Counted from the first letter of the stretch, positions 34,443 to 43,154 are shown. The stretch: DNA of 64,000 nt from Microthrixaceae bacterium (GCA_023957975.1 JAMLGM010000004.1:358206-422205), one strand, 5' to 3'. Notes: generated by a model not told the origin, from the sequence alone. Numbers and translations are program-made.

Positions 34443-35077
34443 CCAGACACCCACGCCACCAACGAGTAGCGACTGCCGGAACGCATCGGCAACACCCGGT
34501 GGTATTCAAAGGACGGGAACACCACCGCGGTTCCCCGCTGGCGAACCGCGTGGCGAAATTCGACGAGTTGGTCATCGTCGTAGTCCTCGAGCACATCGAA
34601 GAACTGCAACTCACCGCCCTCGTAGTCGTCCGGGTCGCTCAACTGAACGACGATCGACAGCTTCCGGTTTGCAACCCCACCGTCGAGGCCGTCCTGATGC
34701 CACGTGTAGAAGGCCCCCGGCTCGTCGTACGCGGTGAACTGCAGATCCTCGCCGAACGAGGTCAGATCGAAGCCATAACGTCGGTTCGCCCGCTGCGCGA
34801 TCTTGGCGAGCTTGTCGTAGATCCACCACGAGTCGTCGTCGGGCGCGATCCATGAGGTGTGGGAGCGGCGGATGGACTCATCGGAAACCCCAGCGCCGTC
34901 GTCACCTTCGAGTTCGGCCTCGGAGGCACCGATCGAGCGGCCGAGGTCGATGATTCGTTCGCACTGCTTCGGGGTGAACGCCCGCGGATGCACCTCGAAG
35001 GTCTGATATGGCGGCGGTTCGACCGCGCCGAGCTGGGGACGAGCGATGAGTGGGTCCACGAAGGTGACCGCCTTCAA
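34427..35077 (-). CDS. 2-oxoglutarate/Fe(II)-dependent dioxygenase (PKHD/prolyl-4-hydroxylase-like)
   Basis: 216 residues. Metal ligands are visible in FYTWHQDG (HxD) and FEYHRVLPM (distal His), followed by the 2-oxoglutarate-binding Arg in GSRYSLVAWVSGP. The region between holds LSIVVQLSDPDDYEGGELQFF, typical of the PiuC/P4H-like family. The TTG at 35077 gives the longest product; a GTG at 35059 is an alternative start. These enzymes hydroxylate a protein residue or small molecule using O2, Fe(II) and 2-oxoglutarate; the target is unknown. The gene ends inside the tandem repeat described above. Confidence 0.85.
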   Translation of the reverse strand: MKAVTFVDPLIARPQLGAVEPPPYQTFEVHPRAFTPKQCERIIDLGRSIGASEAELEGDDGAGVSDESIRRSHTSWIAPDDDSWWIYDKLAKIAQRANRRYGFDLTSFGEDLQFTAYDEPGAFYTWHQDGLDGGVANRKLSIVVQLSDPDDYEGGELQFFDVLEDYDDDQLVEFRHAVRQRGTAVVFPSFEYHRVLPMRSGSRYSLVAWVSGPPFR

Positions 35078-35129
35078 CCAGGTATCAACATCTGGTGCGG
35101 GCGACTCGAGCGACGCTGTCGCAGCGACG

Positions 35130-35471
35130 TCAGTTGTCGGAGTTACCCGACGCCTCCACCATGGAGGTCGTCGACGACGACGGGGCCCCGCCCGCTGTCG
35201 TCTCGGCCGACTCGTCCGCTTCCGACTCGGCCGGCTCGGTCGACTCTGAACTCATCGATCCTCCGGGCCCATTGGGGGCCCAGAAAATTGTGGTCGTGGT
35301 CACGGGAGGTTCGGTGGTCGAGGTGGTCGAGGTGGTGAACCCGGGGTTGGCTCCGGTCGGGTCTCCGGTGATCCGCACCGGCGGATCCTCGTCGGGGCGA
35401 GAGCAGGCTCCGGCGGCGAGCAGGACCACGAGAGCGGCGACGCTGCTGAGCTTCTTCACACGACGATTCAT
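35130..35471 (-). CDS. Small Thr/Ser-rich lipoprotein
   Basis: 113 residues. MNRRVKK, a hydrophobic stretch and the lipobox LAAGAC mark an exported lipoprotein. The mature chain is low-complexity and acidic (TTSTTSTTEPPVTTTTIF, SESTEPAESEADESAETT), so it is likely disordered and perhaps glycosylated. No domain is recognised. It ends 52 bp before the dioxygenase gene. Confidence 0.65.
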   Translation of the reverse strand: MNRRVKKLSSVAALVVLLAAGACSRPDEDPPVRITGDPTGANPGFTTSTTSTTEPPVTTTTIFWAPNGPGGSMSSESTEPAESEADESAETTAGGAPSSSTTSMVEASGNSDN

Positions 35472-35481
35472 TCGATTCTCT

Positions 35482-35518
35482 CCAGAGTGATCCGGGTTCT
35501 CGGGACGTCACACTCTGG
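35482..35518. promoter_or_regulatory. 8-bp inverted repeat between Fae-like and lipoprotein genes
   Basis: CCAGAGTG (35482-35489) and CACTCTGG (35511-35518), 21 bp apart. It lies just upstream of the lipoprotein start and downstream of the Fae-like stop, so it could be an operator or part of a terminator; no T-tract is present. Confidence 0.4.
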
Positions 35519-35582
35519 CCCACACCGCCTGCGGCGCGCCAGATGACCCGAGGTGGTCCGGCTGGTCGTTCAGCGTAGCCGC

Positions 35583-36092
35583 TCAACCCTGGTAGTAGAG
35601 GTTTCTCACCTGGGTGGGCGCTTCCAGAAAACCGGCCGCCTCGGGCCACTCGTGACCGGCGTTGTCGAGCGCCTCCAACGTGGCCGAGCGGTTGTTTGCC
35701 ACCAGCGCATCGCTGTGGGCGGCCGATGCGCCTTCGTCCACCCACACCGAACAGATCAAAAAGGCCCGCTCTGCCACATCGACGGGTACCACGCCGGTGC
35801 GAACGGCGTCGAGAATTCCCAGCGCAACCCCGGCGTGGGCCGGGCCATGGGTCGCCTCGAAATGATCGCGGGTCCCGATACGGACCTTCGGCACGAACAA
35901 GGCGAACGGCTTGACCGGAACCCCGGGAGAAACGGTGATCAGAAACGGTGCACCCGAACCACCCGGTGACGCGAATCCATTGAGCCAGGCCTGAGCGACC
36001 GTGCTCTTGTCGTCGCCGAGCGCCACGTCGACGAGCGCGATCGACGATCCGCTCCCCTCGCTGCCCGAACCCACCAACATCCCGTTCCACAT
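35583..36092 (-). CDS. Formaldehyde-activating enzyme (Fae) family protein
   Basis: 169 residues from ATG 36092, the usual Fae length. Fae joins formaldehyde to tetrahydromethanopterin. Conserved stretches are MLVGSGSE near the N-terminus, KVRIG, GPAHAGVALGILDAVRTGVVP and the late VWVDEGA. However, the N-terminal His proposed as catalytic acid in Methylobacterium Fae (in VAHIDL) is replaced: the aligned segment here is IALVDV. It therefore resembles the divergent Fae2/Fae3-type paralogues of unknown function. It lies 56 bp downstream of an aldehyde dehydrogenase gene on the same strand, consistent with aldehyde metabolism. No methanopterin genes are in the window. Confidence 0.82.
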   Translation of the reverse strand: MWNGMLVGSGSEGSGSSIALVDVALGDDKSTVAQAWLNGFASPGGSGAPFLITVSPGVPVKPFALFVPKVRIGTRDHFEATHGPAHAGVALGILDAVRTGVVPVDVAERAFLICSVWVDEGASAAHSDALVANNRSATLEALDNAGHEWPEAAGFLEAPTQVRNLYYQG

Positions 36093-36148
36093 GGACGGCG
36101 ACGATATCGGCTTTCGGGCCCTGCGCCTACTCCACGCCCACTCGGCTC

Positions 36149-37603
36149 CTACTCGGCGCTGAAGAACACGTTCTTGGTTTCGGTGTAGTGCTCCATCGCC
36201 GCCATTCCGAGCTCGCGACCGAACCCGGAACGCTTGTAGCCGCCAAAGGGCGCCTCGGTTCGAACGCTCCGCGCGCTGTTCACGCTCATCACCCCGGTGC
36301 GCACCGCACGGGTCACCCGAATCGCACGCCCCATATCGCGGGTCCACAACGACCCCGACAGGCCGTAGGGGCTGTCGTTGGCGATGCGGATGGCATCGTC
36401 CTCGTCGTCGAAGGCGATGATCGACGCGACCGGCCCGAAGATCTCCTCCTGGGCGACGCGCATCGCGTTATCGACCCCGGTGAGCACGGCCGGACTCAGG
36501 TAGTGACCCGGCCCGGTCGCCTCGCCGCCGCACACCCGCGTCGCGCCCTCCGCCGCGGCGATCTCGAGATATTCCAGGCTGGTCCGCCGCTGCCCGGCGG
36601 AGATCATCGGGCCGAGCTGGGTGGCCTCGTCGGTCGGGTCGCCCACCACGAGGGCCTCGGTGCCGGCGACGAACCCCTCGACGAATCGGTCATAGACGCT
36701 TCGCTGCACCAGGAATCGGCTGCGGGCACAGCAGTCCTGGCCGGTGTTGTCGAACACCGACAGCGGAGTCGAGGCGATCGCGGTGTCGAGGTCGGCGTCG
36801 TCGAACACGATGCACGCCGACTTGCCACCGAGTTCGAGCGACAGCCGGGTGATGTTGTCGCTCGACGCCCGCATGATCTGGGCGCCGGTCGAACTGTCGC
36901 CGGTGAACGAGAGTTTCGCCACGCGGGGATCGCGGGCAAGGGCGTCTCCCACCGTGGCGCCGGGACCCGGAATCACCGAGATGGCACCGGCGGGAACCCC
37001 GGCCTCGACGAGCACCTCGGCCATCAACAGGGCGCTGATCGGGGTGAGCGACGCCGGTTTGATCACCACCGGGTTGCCGCACGCTAGCGCGGGGGCGACC
37101 TTCCAGCTCGTGATCAACATGGGGAAGTTCCAGGGCACGATCAGGCCGCACACCCCGATCGGGTCGCGCAGGGCGACGTCGAGTCCGTCGTCTTGCACCG
37201 GGATGACCTGCCCGTAGTGCTTGTTGGCCGCACCGGCGAAGAACTCGAAAACATCGGCCATCGCGCCCGCCTCCCAGCGGGCATTGCCGATCGGGTGCCC
37301 GGCACCGTGAACCTCGGCCATCGCAAACTCCTCGGCGCGTTCGCGAAACAGCTGGCTGGCCCGCAACAGCACCTTGCCCCGTGCGGTCGCGTTGGTCCGC
37401 CGCCACGTCCCACGGTCGAACTCCTCGGTTGCGATGCGCAGCGCGCGATCCAGATCGGCCGAGCCGGCCTGGGCGATGGTGGCGAGCGCCTCGCCCGTCG
37501 CCGGGTTCTCGACGGTGAACGTAGCGCCGTCGGCAGCGTCACACTGCTCGCCGCCGATCACGAGCTGGTAGGCGGGACGAATCGAGGATGGCGCAGATGA
37601 CAT
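36149..37603 (-). CDS. NAD-dependent aldehyde dehydrogenase (PuuC/betaine-aldehyde type)
   Basis: 484 residues from ATG 37603. Motifs: VPWNFPMLITSWKVAPALACGNPVV, the cofactor loop FTGDSSTGAQIM, catalytic Glu in LELGGKSACIVF, and the active-site Cys in NTGQDCCARSR (two adjacent cysteines, the first aligned with the usual NxGQxC). C-terminal APFGGYKRSGFGRELG is standard. Divergent, across a 90-bp promoter region, from an SDR/GS-like/PuuD operon, it fits oxidation of a gamma-glutamyl aldehyde or similar amino-aldehyde. The downstream Fae-like gene is probably on the same mRNA. Confidence 0.92.
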   Translation of the reverse strand: MSSAPSSIRPAYQLVIGGEQCDAADGATFTVENPATGEALATIAQAGSADLDRALRIATEEFDRGTWRRTNATARGKVLLRASQLFRERAEEFAMAEVHGAGHPIGNARWEAGAMADVFEFFAGAANKHYGQVIPVQDDGLDVALRDPIGVCGLIVPWNFPMLITSWKVAPALACGNPVVIKPASLTPISALLMAEVLVEAGVPAGAISVIPGPGATVGDALARDPRVAKLSFTGDSSTGAQIMRASSDNITRLSLELGGKSACIVFDDADLDTAIASTPLSVFDNTGQDCCARSRFLVQRSVYDRFVEGFVAGTEALVVGDPTDEATQLGPMISAGQRRTSLEYLEIAAAEGATRVCGGEATGPGHYLSPAVLTGVDNAMRVAQEEIFGPVASIIAFDDEDDAIRIANDSPYGLSGSLWTRDMGRAIRVTRAVRTGVMSVNSARSVRTEAPFGGYKRSGFGRELGMAAMEHYTETKNVFFSAE

Positions 37604-37693
37604 GGCCGAATCGTATCCCCACTCGGTATTGTCCCCGTGCGGCCGTCGCGGCCCGCCACCCAGGATCCCCCATCCCACTTTCAGGAGCACAAC

Positions 37694-38470
37694 ATGGGTC
37701 GTCTCGACGACAAGGTCGCTGTCATCACCGGTGGAGGCGCCGGCATGGGCCGCATCGCGTGCGAGCGATTCGCATCGGAGGGCGCGAAGGTCGTCGTCGC
37801 CGACCTCGACGCCGCGCTCGCCGCCGAGGTCGTCGAGGCCATCACCGCATCGGGCGGCGAGGCCGCGTCGGCCATCGTCGATGTCCGCGACGCGCAACAG
37901 GTCGAAGCCATGATCGCCACCGCCGTCGAGCGCTGGGGCGGCCTCGACATCTTGTACAACAACGCCGGTGTGTCGCCCGGCGACGACGACACCCCGCTCA
38001 CCACCTCCGAGGAGACGTGGCAGTTCACCTTCGACGTGAACGTCAAGGGCCTGTTCCTGTGCTGCAAGTACGGAATCGACGCCATGTTGGCCTCCGGCGG
38101 CGGCTCGATCATCAACGTCGCCAGCTTCGTCGCCCACATGGGCGCCGCCACCCCGCAGATCGCCTACACCTCCTCAAAGGGTGCGGTGTTGGCCATGACC
38201 CGCGAGATCGCCGCGATCTATGCCCGACAGGGCATTCGAGCCAACGCACTCTGCCCCGGCCCGGTGCTCACCCCGCTGCTGGCCAAGTTCCTCTCGGATG
38301 CAGAAAAGCGCGAGCGTCGCCTCGTGCACATTCCGATGGGCCGTTTCGGCGAAGCCGAGGAGATGGTCAACGGGGCGCTGTTCCTCGCGAGCGACGAGAG
38401 CTCGTTCATGACCGGACAGTCGCTGCTGATCGACGGCGGCATCACCTCCACCTACACCACCCCGCTGTAA
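37694..38470 (+). CDS. SDR-family oxidoreductase
   Basis: 258 residues from ATG 37694 with AGGAG seven bases upstream. Classical SDR: cofactor motif TGGGAGMG, NNAG, catalytic Ser in INVASF and YTSSKGA (Tyr-x-x-x-Lys), and the C-terminal FMTGQSLLIDGG. It heads a three-gene operon with a glutamine-synthetase-like ligase and a glutamine-amidotransferase-type hydrolase. The Asp at VVADLD suggests NAD(H). A role in amino-alcohol or amine oxidation is inferred from context. Confidence 0.9.
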   Translation: MGRLDDKVAVITGGGAGMGRIACERFASEGAKVVVADLDAALAAEVVEAITASGGEAASAIVDVRDAQQVEAMIATAVERWGGLDILYNNAGVSPGDDDTPLTTSEETWQFTFDVNVKGLFLCCKYGIDAMLASGGGSIINVASFVAHMGAATPQIAYTSSKGAVLAMTREIAAIYARQGIRANALCPGPVLTPLLAKFLSDAEKRERRLVHIPMGRFGEAEEMVNGALFLASDESSFMTGQSLLIDGGITSTYTTPL

Positions 38471-38487
38471 GCGCCGAGAGGACCTTC

Positions 38488-39846
38488 ATGCTCACCACCG
38501 AACGCCTTCGGGACCTCCACGACCTCGGCGAGATCGACACGGTGCTCGTCGTGTTTCCCGACATGCAGGGCCGTTTCATGGGCAAGCGGGTGGTGGCCTC
38601 GTTCTTCCTGGCCGAACTCGAACGCAACGGCGGAGCGATCGAGGCCTGCGACTACCTGTTGGCCGTCGACGTCGACATGAACGTTCTCGACGGTTTCCGG
38701 TTCGCCAACTGGGAGACCGGCTACGGCGACTTCGTGTGCCGGCCCGACCTGTCGACCCTGCGGCTCGTGCCGTGGCTGGAACGCACGGCGCTGGTGATCG
38801 GCGACCTCGTCGATCACCACGGATCCCCGATCGAGGTGTCGCCGCGGGCGCTGCTTCGCCGCCAGATCGATCGGGCCAACCGACTCGGCTACGACGTCAA
38901 GGCGGGCACCGAACTCGAGTTCTTCTTGTTCCAAGAGTCGATGGAACAGGCGTGGAAGCAGGACTTTCGCGACCTCACCCCCTCCAGCCCCTACATCATC
39001 GACTATCACATCTTGAACACCTCGATCGACGAGGGGCTCATCCGCAAGATCCGCAACGACATGATGGGCGCCGGTATCCCGGTGGAGAACTCCAAAGGCG
39101 AAGCCGCCCGCGGCCAACACGAGTTGAACCTGCGTTTCGACGACGCCCTCGTCATGGCAGACAACCACACGGTCTACAAGAACGGCGCCAAGGAGATCGC
39201 TCAACTCGCCGGGCGGGCCATCACGTTCATGGCGAAATTCCGCATGGACGAGTCGGGAAGCTCGTGCCACATCCACTCGTCGTTGTGGGACCGCGAGACC
39301 GACCGTTCGGTGATGGCCGACGAGTCCGGCGCCGGCCTGAGCGACACGTTCCGTTGGTACCTCGGCGGGTTGCTATCGACCGCGGCCGACTTCGCCATTT
39401 GCTGGGCTCCCTACATCAACTCCTACAAGCGGTTTCAGCCCGGATCGTGGGCACCCACCGCGGTCGGCTGGGGCACCGACAATCGCACGCTCGGCTTCCG
39501 GGTGGTGGGACATGGTCAGGGCATGCGGGTCGAGAGCCGCATCCCGGGTGCCGACTGCAACCCCTACATCGCGTTGGCCGCGACGATCGCCGGTGGACTC
39601 CACGGGGTGGAGAACCGCATCGAGCCGCCCGACGCGTATCTCGGCAACGGCTACGACGCCGACCTCGAGCGGATCCCCCACACCCTCGTCGATGCGATCG
39701 ACCGCTTCGAGGCCTCCGAGGTCGCTCGAGACGCTTTCGGCGAGGAGACCCACTTTCACCTCCTGCACCTCGCCAAGGAGGAATGGTCGGCGTTCAACAA
39801 CCACGTCACCGACTGGGAGTTGCGCCGCAACTTCGAGCGGCTCTAA
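38488..39846 (+). CDS. Glutamine-synthetase-family ligase (gamma-glutamylamine type)
   Basis: 452 residues from ATG 38488 with GAGAGGA upstream. GS fold elements: N-terminal FPDMQGRFMGKRV, metal-binding GTELEFFLF, EAARGQHELNLRF, HIHSSLW (catalytic-domain His), and RFQPGSWAPTAVGWGTDNRTLGFRV, then VESRIPGADCNPYIALAATIAGG. These deviate from housekeeping GlnA but match the PuuA/GlnT-like group that gamma-glutamylates amines using ATP. Position between an SDR and a gamma-glutamyl hydrolase supports that. The acceptor amine is unknown. Confidence 0.88.
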   Translation: MLTTERLRDLHDLGEIDTVLVVFPDMQGRFMGKRVVASFFLAELERNGGAIEACDYLLAVDVDMNVLDGFRFANWETGYGDFVCRPDLSTLRLVPWLERTALVIGDLVDHHGSPIEVSPRALLRRQIDRANRLGYDVKAGTELEFFLFQESMEQAWKQDFRDLTPSSPYIIDYHILNTSIDEGLIRKIRNDMMGAGIPVENSKGEAARGQHELNLRFDDALVMADNHTVYKNGAKEIAQLAGRAITFMAKFRMDESGSSCHIHSSLWDRETDRSVMADESGAGLSDTFRWYLGGLLSTAADFAICWAPYINSYKRFQPGSWAPTAVGWGTDNRTLGFRVVGHGQGMRVESRIPGADCNPYIALAATIAGGLHGVENRIEPPDAYLGNGYDADLERIPHTLVDAIDRFEASEVARDAFGEETHFHLLHLAKEEWSAFNNHVTDWELRRNFERL

Positions 39847-39867
39847 GCACCGAGGGAGAGTGACGAG

Positions 39868-40674
39868 ATGACCTCGCGTCGACCAGTGATCGCGGTGACC
39901 TGTCAACGCCGCGAACCCGGCACGGTTTTCAAGCTCGAACCCGGGGTGGTCGTGATCAGCGACTACCTCGATGCCATCTGGCGCGCCGGTGGTCTGCCGG
40001 TGCCGGTCTACCCGCCGATGGACTCCGTCGACGACGCGGTCGATGCGGCCCGCGAGGTGATCGCCCAGTGCGACGGCGTCGTGGCGATCGGCGGACTCGA
40101 TGTCGACCCGGCCCGATACGGGCAGGCGGCCCACGAAACGACGATGCCCGCACCGCCGGATCAAGAGGCATTCGAACTCGCGTTGATCGACGCCGCGCTC
40201 GACACCGCCACTCCCCTGCTGGCCATCTGTCGAGGCCTGCAACTGCTCAACGTCGCCCTCGGTGGGTCGCTGCACCAACACATCACCGGAGCGGAGGGCT
40301 GGCAGCAACATGGCGTGCCCAACGGCGGGGGCGGTTCCACCAACGACTACCACGTGGAACCCGGGTCGCTGATTGCGTCGGTCGTCGACGGGTCGACGAT
40401 CTCGGGGCGCTGTCATCATCACCAGGCCGTCGACCGGGTCGCCGAGTCGCTCACGGTCACGGGTCGCACCGCTGACGGGTGCGTCGAGGCGATGGAACTC
40501 GCCGACCCGGCCAACTCGACGCGCTCGGCTGCCGGCCACGACACCGGCGGGGCTCGGCCGTGGCTGTTGGCGGTGCAGTGGCATCCCGAGGAGACCGCCT
40601 CCAAGGATCCTGCCAATCAGGCGCTGTTCGACGCGGTGGTCGCTGCGTCGGCTGCAGCGACCACCGCTCGCTGA
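39868..40674 (+). CDS. Gamma-glutamyl-gamma-aminobutyrate hydrolase family protein (PuuD-like)
   Basis: 268 residues. Class I glutamine amidotransferase-like peptidase C26: VVAIGGLDVDPARYGQ, nucleophile Cys in AICRGLQLLNVALGGSLHQ, HHHQAVDRV, and catalytic His/Glu in QWHPEE. PuuD releases glutamate from gamma-glutamyl-GABA in putrescine breakdown. It starts 21 bp after the ligase gene and completes a glutamylation/oxidation/hydrolysis set with the divergent dehydrogenase. A palindromic terminator follows immediately. Confidence 0.92.
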   Translation: MTSRRPVIAVTCQRREPGTVFKLEPGVVVISDYLDAIWRAGGLPVPVYPPMDSVDDAVDAAREVIAQCDGVVAIGGLDVDPARYGQAAHETTMPAPPDQEAFELALIDAALDTATPLLAICRGLQLLNVALGGSLHQHITGAEGWQQHGVPNGGGGSTNDYHVEPGSLIASVVDGSTISGRCHHHQAVDRVAESLTVTGRTADGCVEAMELADPANSTRSAAGHDTGGARPWLLAVQWHPEETASKDPANQALFDAVVAASAAATTAR

Positions 40675-40677
40675 ATC

Positions 40678-40728
40678 GTTTTGTAGGTACTTTCTGTTGC
40701 CATAGCAACAGCAATTACCTACAAAACG
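40678..40728. terminator. Bidirectional terminator with TTTTGTAGGTA arms
   Basis: CGTTTTGTAGGTA (40678-40690) pairs with TACCTACAAAACG (40716-40728), enclosing CTGTTGC/GCAACAG with a four-base loop CATA. It lies between convergent puuD-like and gcvT genes. The outer arm is the same as at 15634-15685. Confidence 0.85.
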
Positions 40729-40751
40729 CGGGCTTGGGCGGTGGGTTCGGT

Positions 40752-41825
40752 TCAGCGCTTCACGAACGGCATCTCGACGACGGTCGCCGGCACCCGCTTT
40801 CCGCGGAGGTCGACCTCGAGCACCGAGCCGAGTTCGAGGCCCGGCTCGATCATGGCCATGGCGATGCCGTGGCCAAGAACGGGTGAGATATTGCCCGAGG
40901 TGATCCGCCCCACCAGCGTGTCGCCCCGGTAGACGTCCATCTCGGCACGCGGCGGGCGTTTCGTGTCGACCGACAACCCGCGCAGGATGGGGGTGACCCC
41001 CGCCTCCTTTTGCGCCGCGAGCGCCTCGCGACCCACGAAGTCGCCCTTCGTCCACGACACGACCCACTCGAGATCGGCGTTGAGGCTGGTGATGCCGTCG
41101 CCGAGTTCGTGGCCGTGCAGCGGGAGGCCGGCCTCGAGGCGCAGCGTGTCGCGGGCCCCGAGTCCGGCCGGCTCGATCCCCATCGCCGTCACGGCGCGCC
41201 ACAGCTCTGCTGCCCGTTGCGCCGGAACCGCGATCTCGAGGCCGTCCTCGCCGGTGTATCCGGTGCCCGCGACGACGATCGGCGTGCCGTCGAAGGTTGT
41301 CTCGATGATTCGGAATCTCCCCACCGCGGCCGCCTCGGGCAACAGCGGGGCGAGCAATTCGCGGGCCTGGGGCCCTTGGACGGCGATCACCGCACGTTCG
41401 GTGGTGACGTCGTCGACCTTGACCTCGGCGCCCGCCGCTCCGTCGACGAGCGCGCGGCAAATCCGATCGGTGTTCGATGCGTTCGGCATCACGTCGAACA
41501 CGTCGGCCGCACGCCACCACACGATGATGTCGTCGGCCACCGAACCATCCTCGGACAGCGAATGGGTGTACTGGCAGCGACCGGGTTCGATCTTGGCGAG
41601 GTCGTTGGTGAAGGCCCGCTGCAACGCGTCGAACGCCCCCGGGCCACTGACGCGCACCGTGCCGAGGTGGCTCACATCGAACACGACCGCCGCGCTGCGG
41701 CAAGCCTGGTGCTCGGCGAGGGTGCCCGCCGGATACGAAAGCGGCATGTCCCATCCGCCAAAGGGCACCATTTTGGCGCCGAGTTCACGGTGGGTTGCGT
41801 CGAGCGGTGAGTGCTGAATCGTCAC
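40752..41825 (-). CDS. gcvT: Aminomethyltransferase, T-protein of glycine cleavage
   Basis: 357 residues from GTG 41825. GcvT moves the methylene group from lipoyl-bound aminomethyl to tetrahydrofolate. Typical sequence: ELGAKMVPFGGWDMPLSYPAG, VFDVSHLGTVRVSGPGA, DDIIVWW, VQGPQARELL, GYTGEDGLEI, GARDTLRLEAGLPLHGHEL, and the C-terminal barrel with GRITSGNISPVLGHGIAMA. It is the last gene of the long minus-strand gcvH-to-gcvT block; gcvP is elsewhere. Confidence 0.95.
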   Translation of the reverse strand: MTIQHSPLDATHRELGAKMVPFGGWDMPLSYPAGTLAEHQACRSAAVVFDVSHLGTVRVSGPGAFDALQRAFTNDLAKIEPGRCQYTHSLSEDGSVADDIIVWWRAADVFDVMPNASNTDRICRALVDGAAGAEVKVDDVTTERAVIAVQGPQARELLAPLLPEAAAVGRFRIIETTFDGTPIVVAGTGYTGEDGLEIAVPAQRAAELWRAVTAMGIEPAGLGARDTLRLEAGLPLHGHELGDGITSLNADLEWVVSWTKGDFVGREALAAQKEAGVTPILRGLSVDTKRPPRAEMDVYRGDTLVGRITSGNISPVLGHGIAMAMIEPGLELGSVLEVDLRGKRVPATVVEMPFVKR

Positions 41826-41847
41826 CGCCGCAGTCTAGAGGGGCGCG

Positions 41848-42384
41848 TTATTGCGCCAGAGCCGCCGGCCCGTCCGCCACGCCATCCGAAGGCCCGGCGG
41901 CCGCCGGCCGGGACGGGTACAGCTCGACGATCGTCGCGTCGAGTTCGTCCTTCACCCCGCCGAGCGGCAACACGTTCAGCACCCCTTGTCCGGACTGGAG
42001 CGCGTCGATGAGTTCCTCGCCGGTACGAACCAGCACGGTTCCCGAACCGCTGATGACCAGGTTGGCGGTGGTGACGTCCTCGCCGAGGTGTTCGGTGAGA
42101 TAGGCGAACAGCTGGCGGACCTGTTCGAGTTTGATGCCGGCATCGAGCAGGCTCTTGATCACCTTGAGTTCGAGCAGGTCGCGGTAGGAGTAACGCCGAC
42201 GGGTTCCACTGCCTTTGGCATCGGCGAGCGATGGGCGCACCAGATCGGTGCGGGCCCAGTAGTCGAGCTGGCGATAGGAGATGCCGACGATCTCGGCGGT
42301 TCTCCGACCGGAGAATCCGTTGGGGTTGGCAGCTTCGGGCGAAACGCCCTGTTCGCTCGTCTCACTCGAACCTGTCAGTTCCAT
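41848..42384 (-). CDS. MerR-family transcriptional regulator
   Basis: 178 residues from ATG 42384, which has GAGGG about nine bases upstream; ATG 42399 in frame is the alternative. The N-terminal winged helix is clear: GRRTAEIVGISYRQLDYWARTDLVRPSLADAKGSGTRRRYSYRDLLELKVI (in standard MerR order). The C-terminal half (VLNVLPLGGVKDELDATIVEL) follows mycobacterial Rv1830. It sits where Rv1830 sits, next to the DUF151 nuclease gene and the gcv genes. The role is unsettled, probably growth or division control. Confidence 0.88.
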   Translation of the reverse strand: MELTGSSETSEQGVSPEAANPNGFSGRRTAEIVGISYRQLDYWARTDLVRPSLADAKGSGTRRRYSYRDLLELKVIKSLLDAGIKLEQVRQLFAYLTEHLGEDVTTANLVISGSGTVLVRTGEELIDALQSGQGVLNVLPLGGVKDELDATIVELYPSRPAAAGPSDGVADGPAALAQ

Positions 42385-42520
42385 GGGATTCACCCTCATT
42401 GCTCGTCTTGGGTGCCGGTCGTTGGGGGACCGCCTCGGCGAGGCGCCGTACCCGTAACGACAGCGAAGAAATTACGACGGTGTCAACCTATCGGCACCGC
42501 GCGCGCGTGGCAACGGTATT

Positions 42521-42588
42521 CGCGCGAATCGCGCGAATTTCCGCGCGGAGCGCGCGAATTTGGCGAATCTGGCGAATTTGGCGAAGCG
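42521..42588. repeat. Short GCGCGAAT/TGGCGAAT repeats
   Basis: Two 9-bp CGCGCGAAT-type units (42521-42538) followed by a third, then TGGCGAATC/T units (42560-42586). They lie within the 221-bp gap between the MerR start and the DUF151 stop. Confidence 0.7.
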
Positions 42589-42605
42589 TCTCGTGCTGCT
42601 GACGC

Positions 42606-43154
42606 TCAGAGCGCGAAGTCGTCGGGGTTGATGGAATCGATGAACTGGCGGAACTCCTCAACCATCTCGTCCGGGTCGCCGGGATCCATCGCCAGATCCT
42701 CCTCCGACATGGGCAGCACCCCCGCTTCATCGATCACCGCTTCGGTGACGAACAATCCGCAGCACACCCGTGCCGCCAGGGCCAGCGCATCGGAGGGCCG
42801 ACAGGAGATCACGAACTCCGAACCGCCGTGGCTCAAGTGGAGTTCCGCATAGAAGGTGGCATCGTGAATCTCGGTGATGACGATCCGGGTTACGCCGATT
42901 CCGAGTTTCACGAGCAGGTCTACCATCAGGTCGTGGGTGAGCGGGCGCGGCGGGTTGATGTGCTCCAGCGCAAACGCAATTGCGGTCGCCTCAGGCGCAC
43001 CGATGAAGATGGAGATCGATCGCCGTCGATCCGGTTTGGGTGAGGCGTCCGAACCGGAGTCCACGTCCGGGGGGTTGGACAACTCGCGCAACACGACCAC
43101 CGGCGTATTCGCGGTGTTGTCCATGGTCACGCCGACCAACTCCACTTCAATCAT
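42606..43154 (-). CDS. Bifunctional nuclease family protein (DUF151)
   Basis: 182 residues from ATG 43154. DUF151 signature: VVVLRE, ISIFIGAPEATAIAFALEH, RPLTHDLMVDLLVKLGIGVTRIVITEI, TFYAELHLSHGG and SCRPSDALALAARV. The C-terminus is acidic. In plants and Thermotoga the family has RNase/DNase activity or structural homology to it; in mycobacteria this is Rv1829, in the same order beside FtsR. A low-complexity Ser/Asp/Pro insert (~33-45) is an addition. Confidence 0.9.
   Translation of the reverse strand: MIEVELVGVTMDNTANTPVVVLRELSNPPDVDSGSDASPKPDRRRSISIFIGAPEATAIAFALEHINPPRPLTHDLMVDLLVKLGIGVTRIVITEIHDATFYAELHLSHGGSEFVISCRPSDALALAARVCCGLFVTEAVIDEAGVLPMSEEDLAMDPGDPDEMVEEFRQFIDSINPDDFAL

Noticed and set aside
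38488..39846. Housekeeping glutamine synthetase
   Set aside because: Key GlnA stretches are altered, and the neighbours are amine-catabolism genes.
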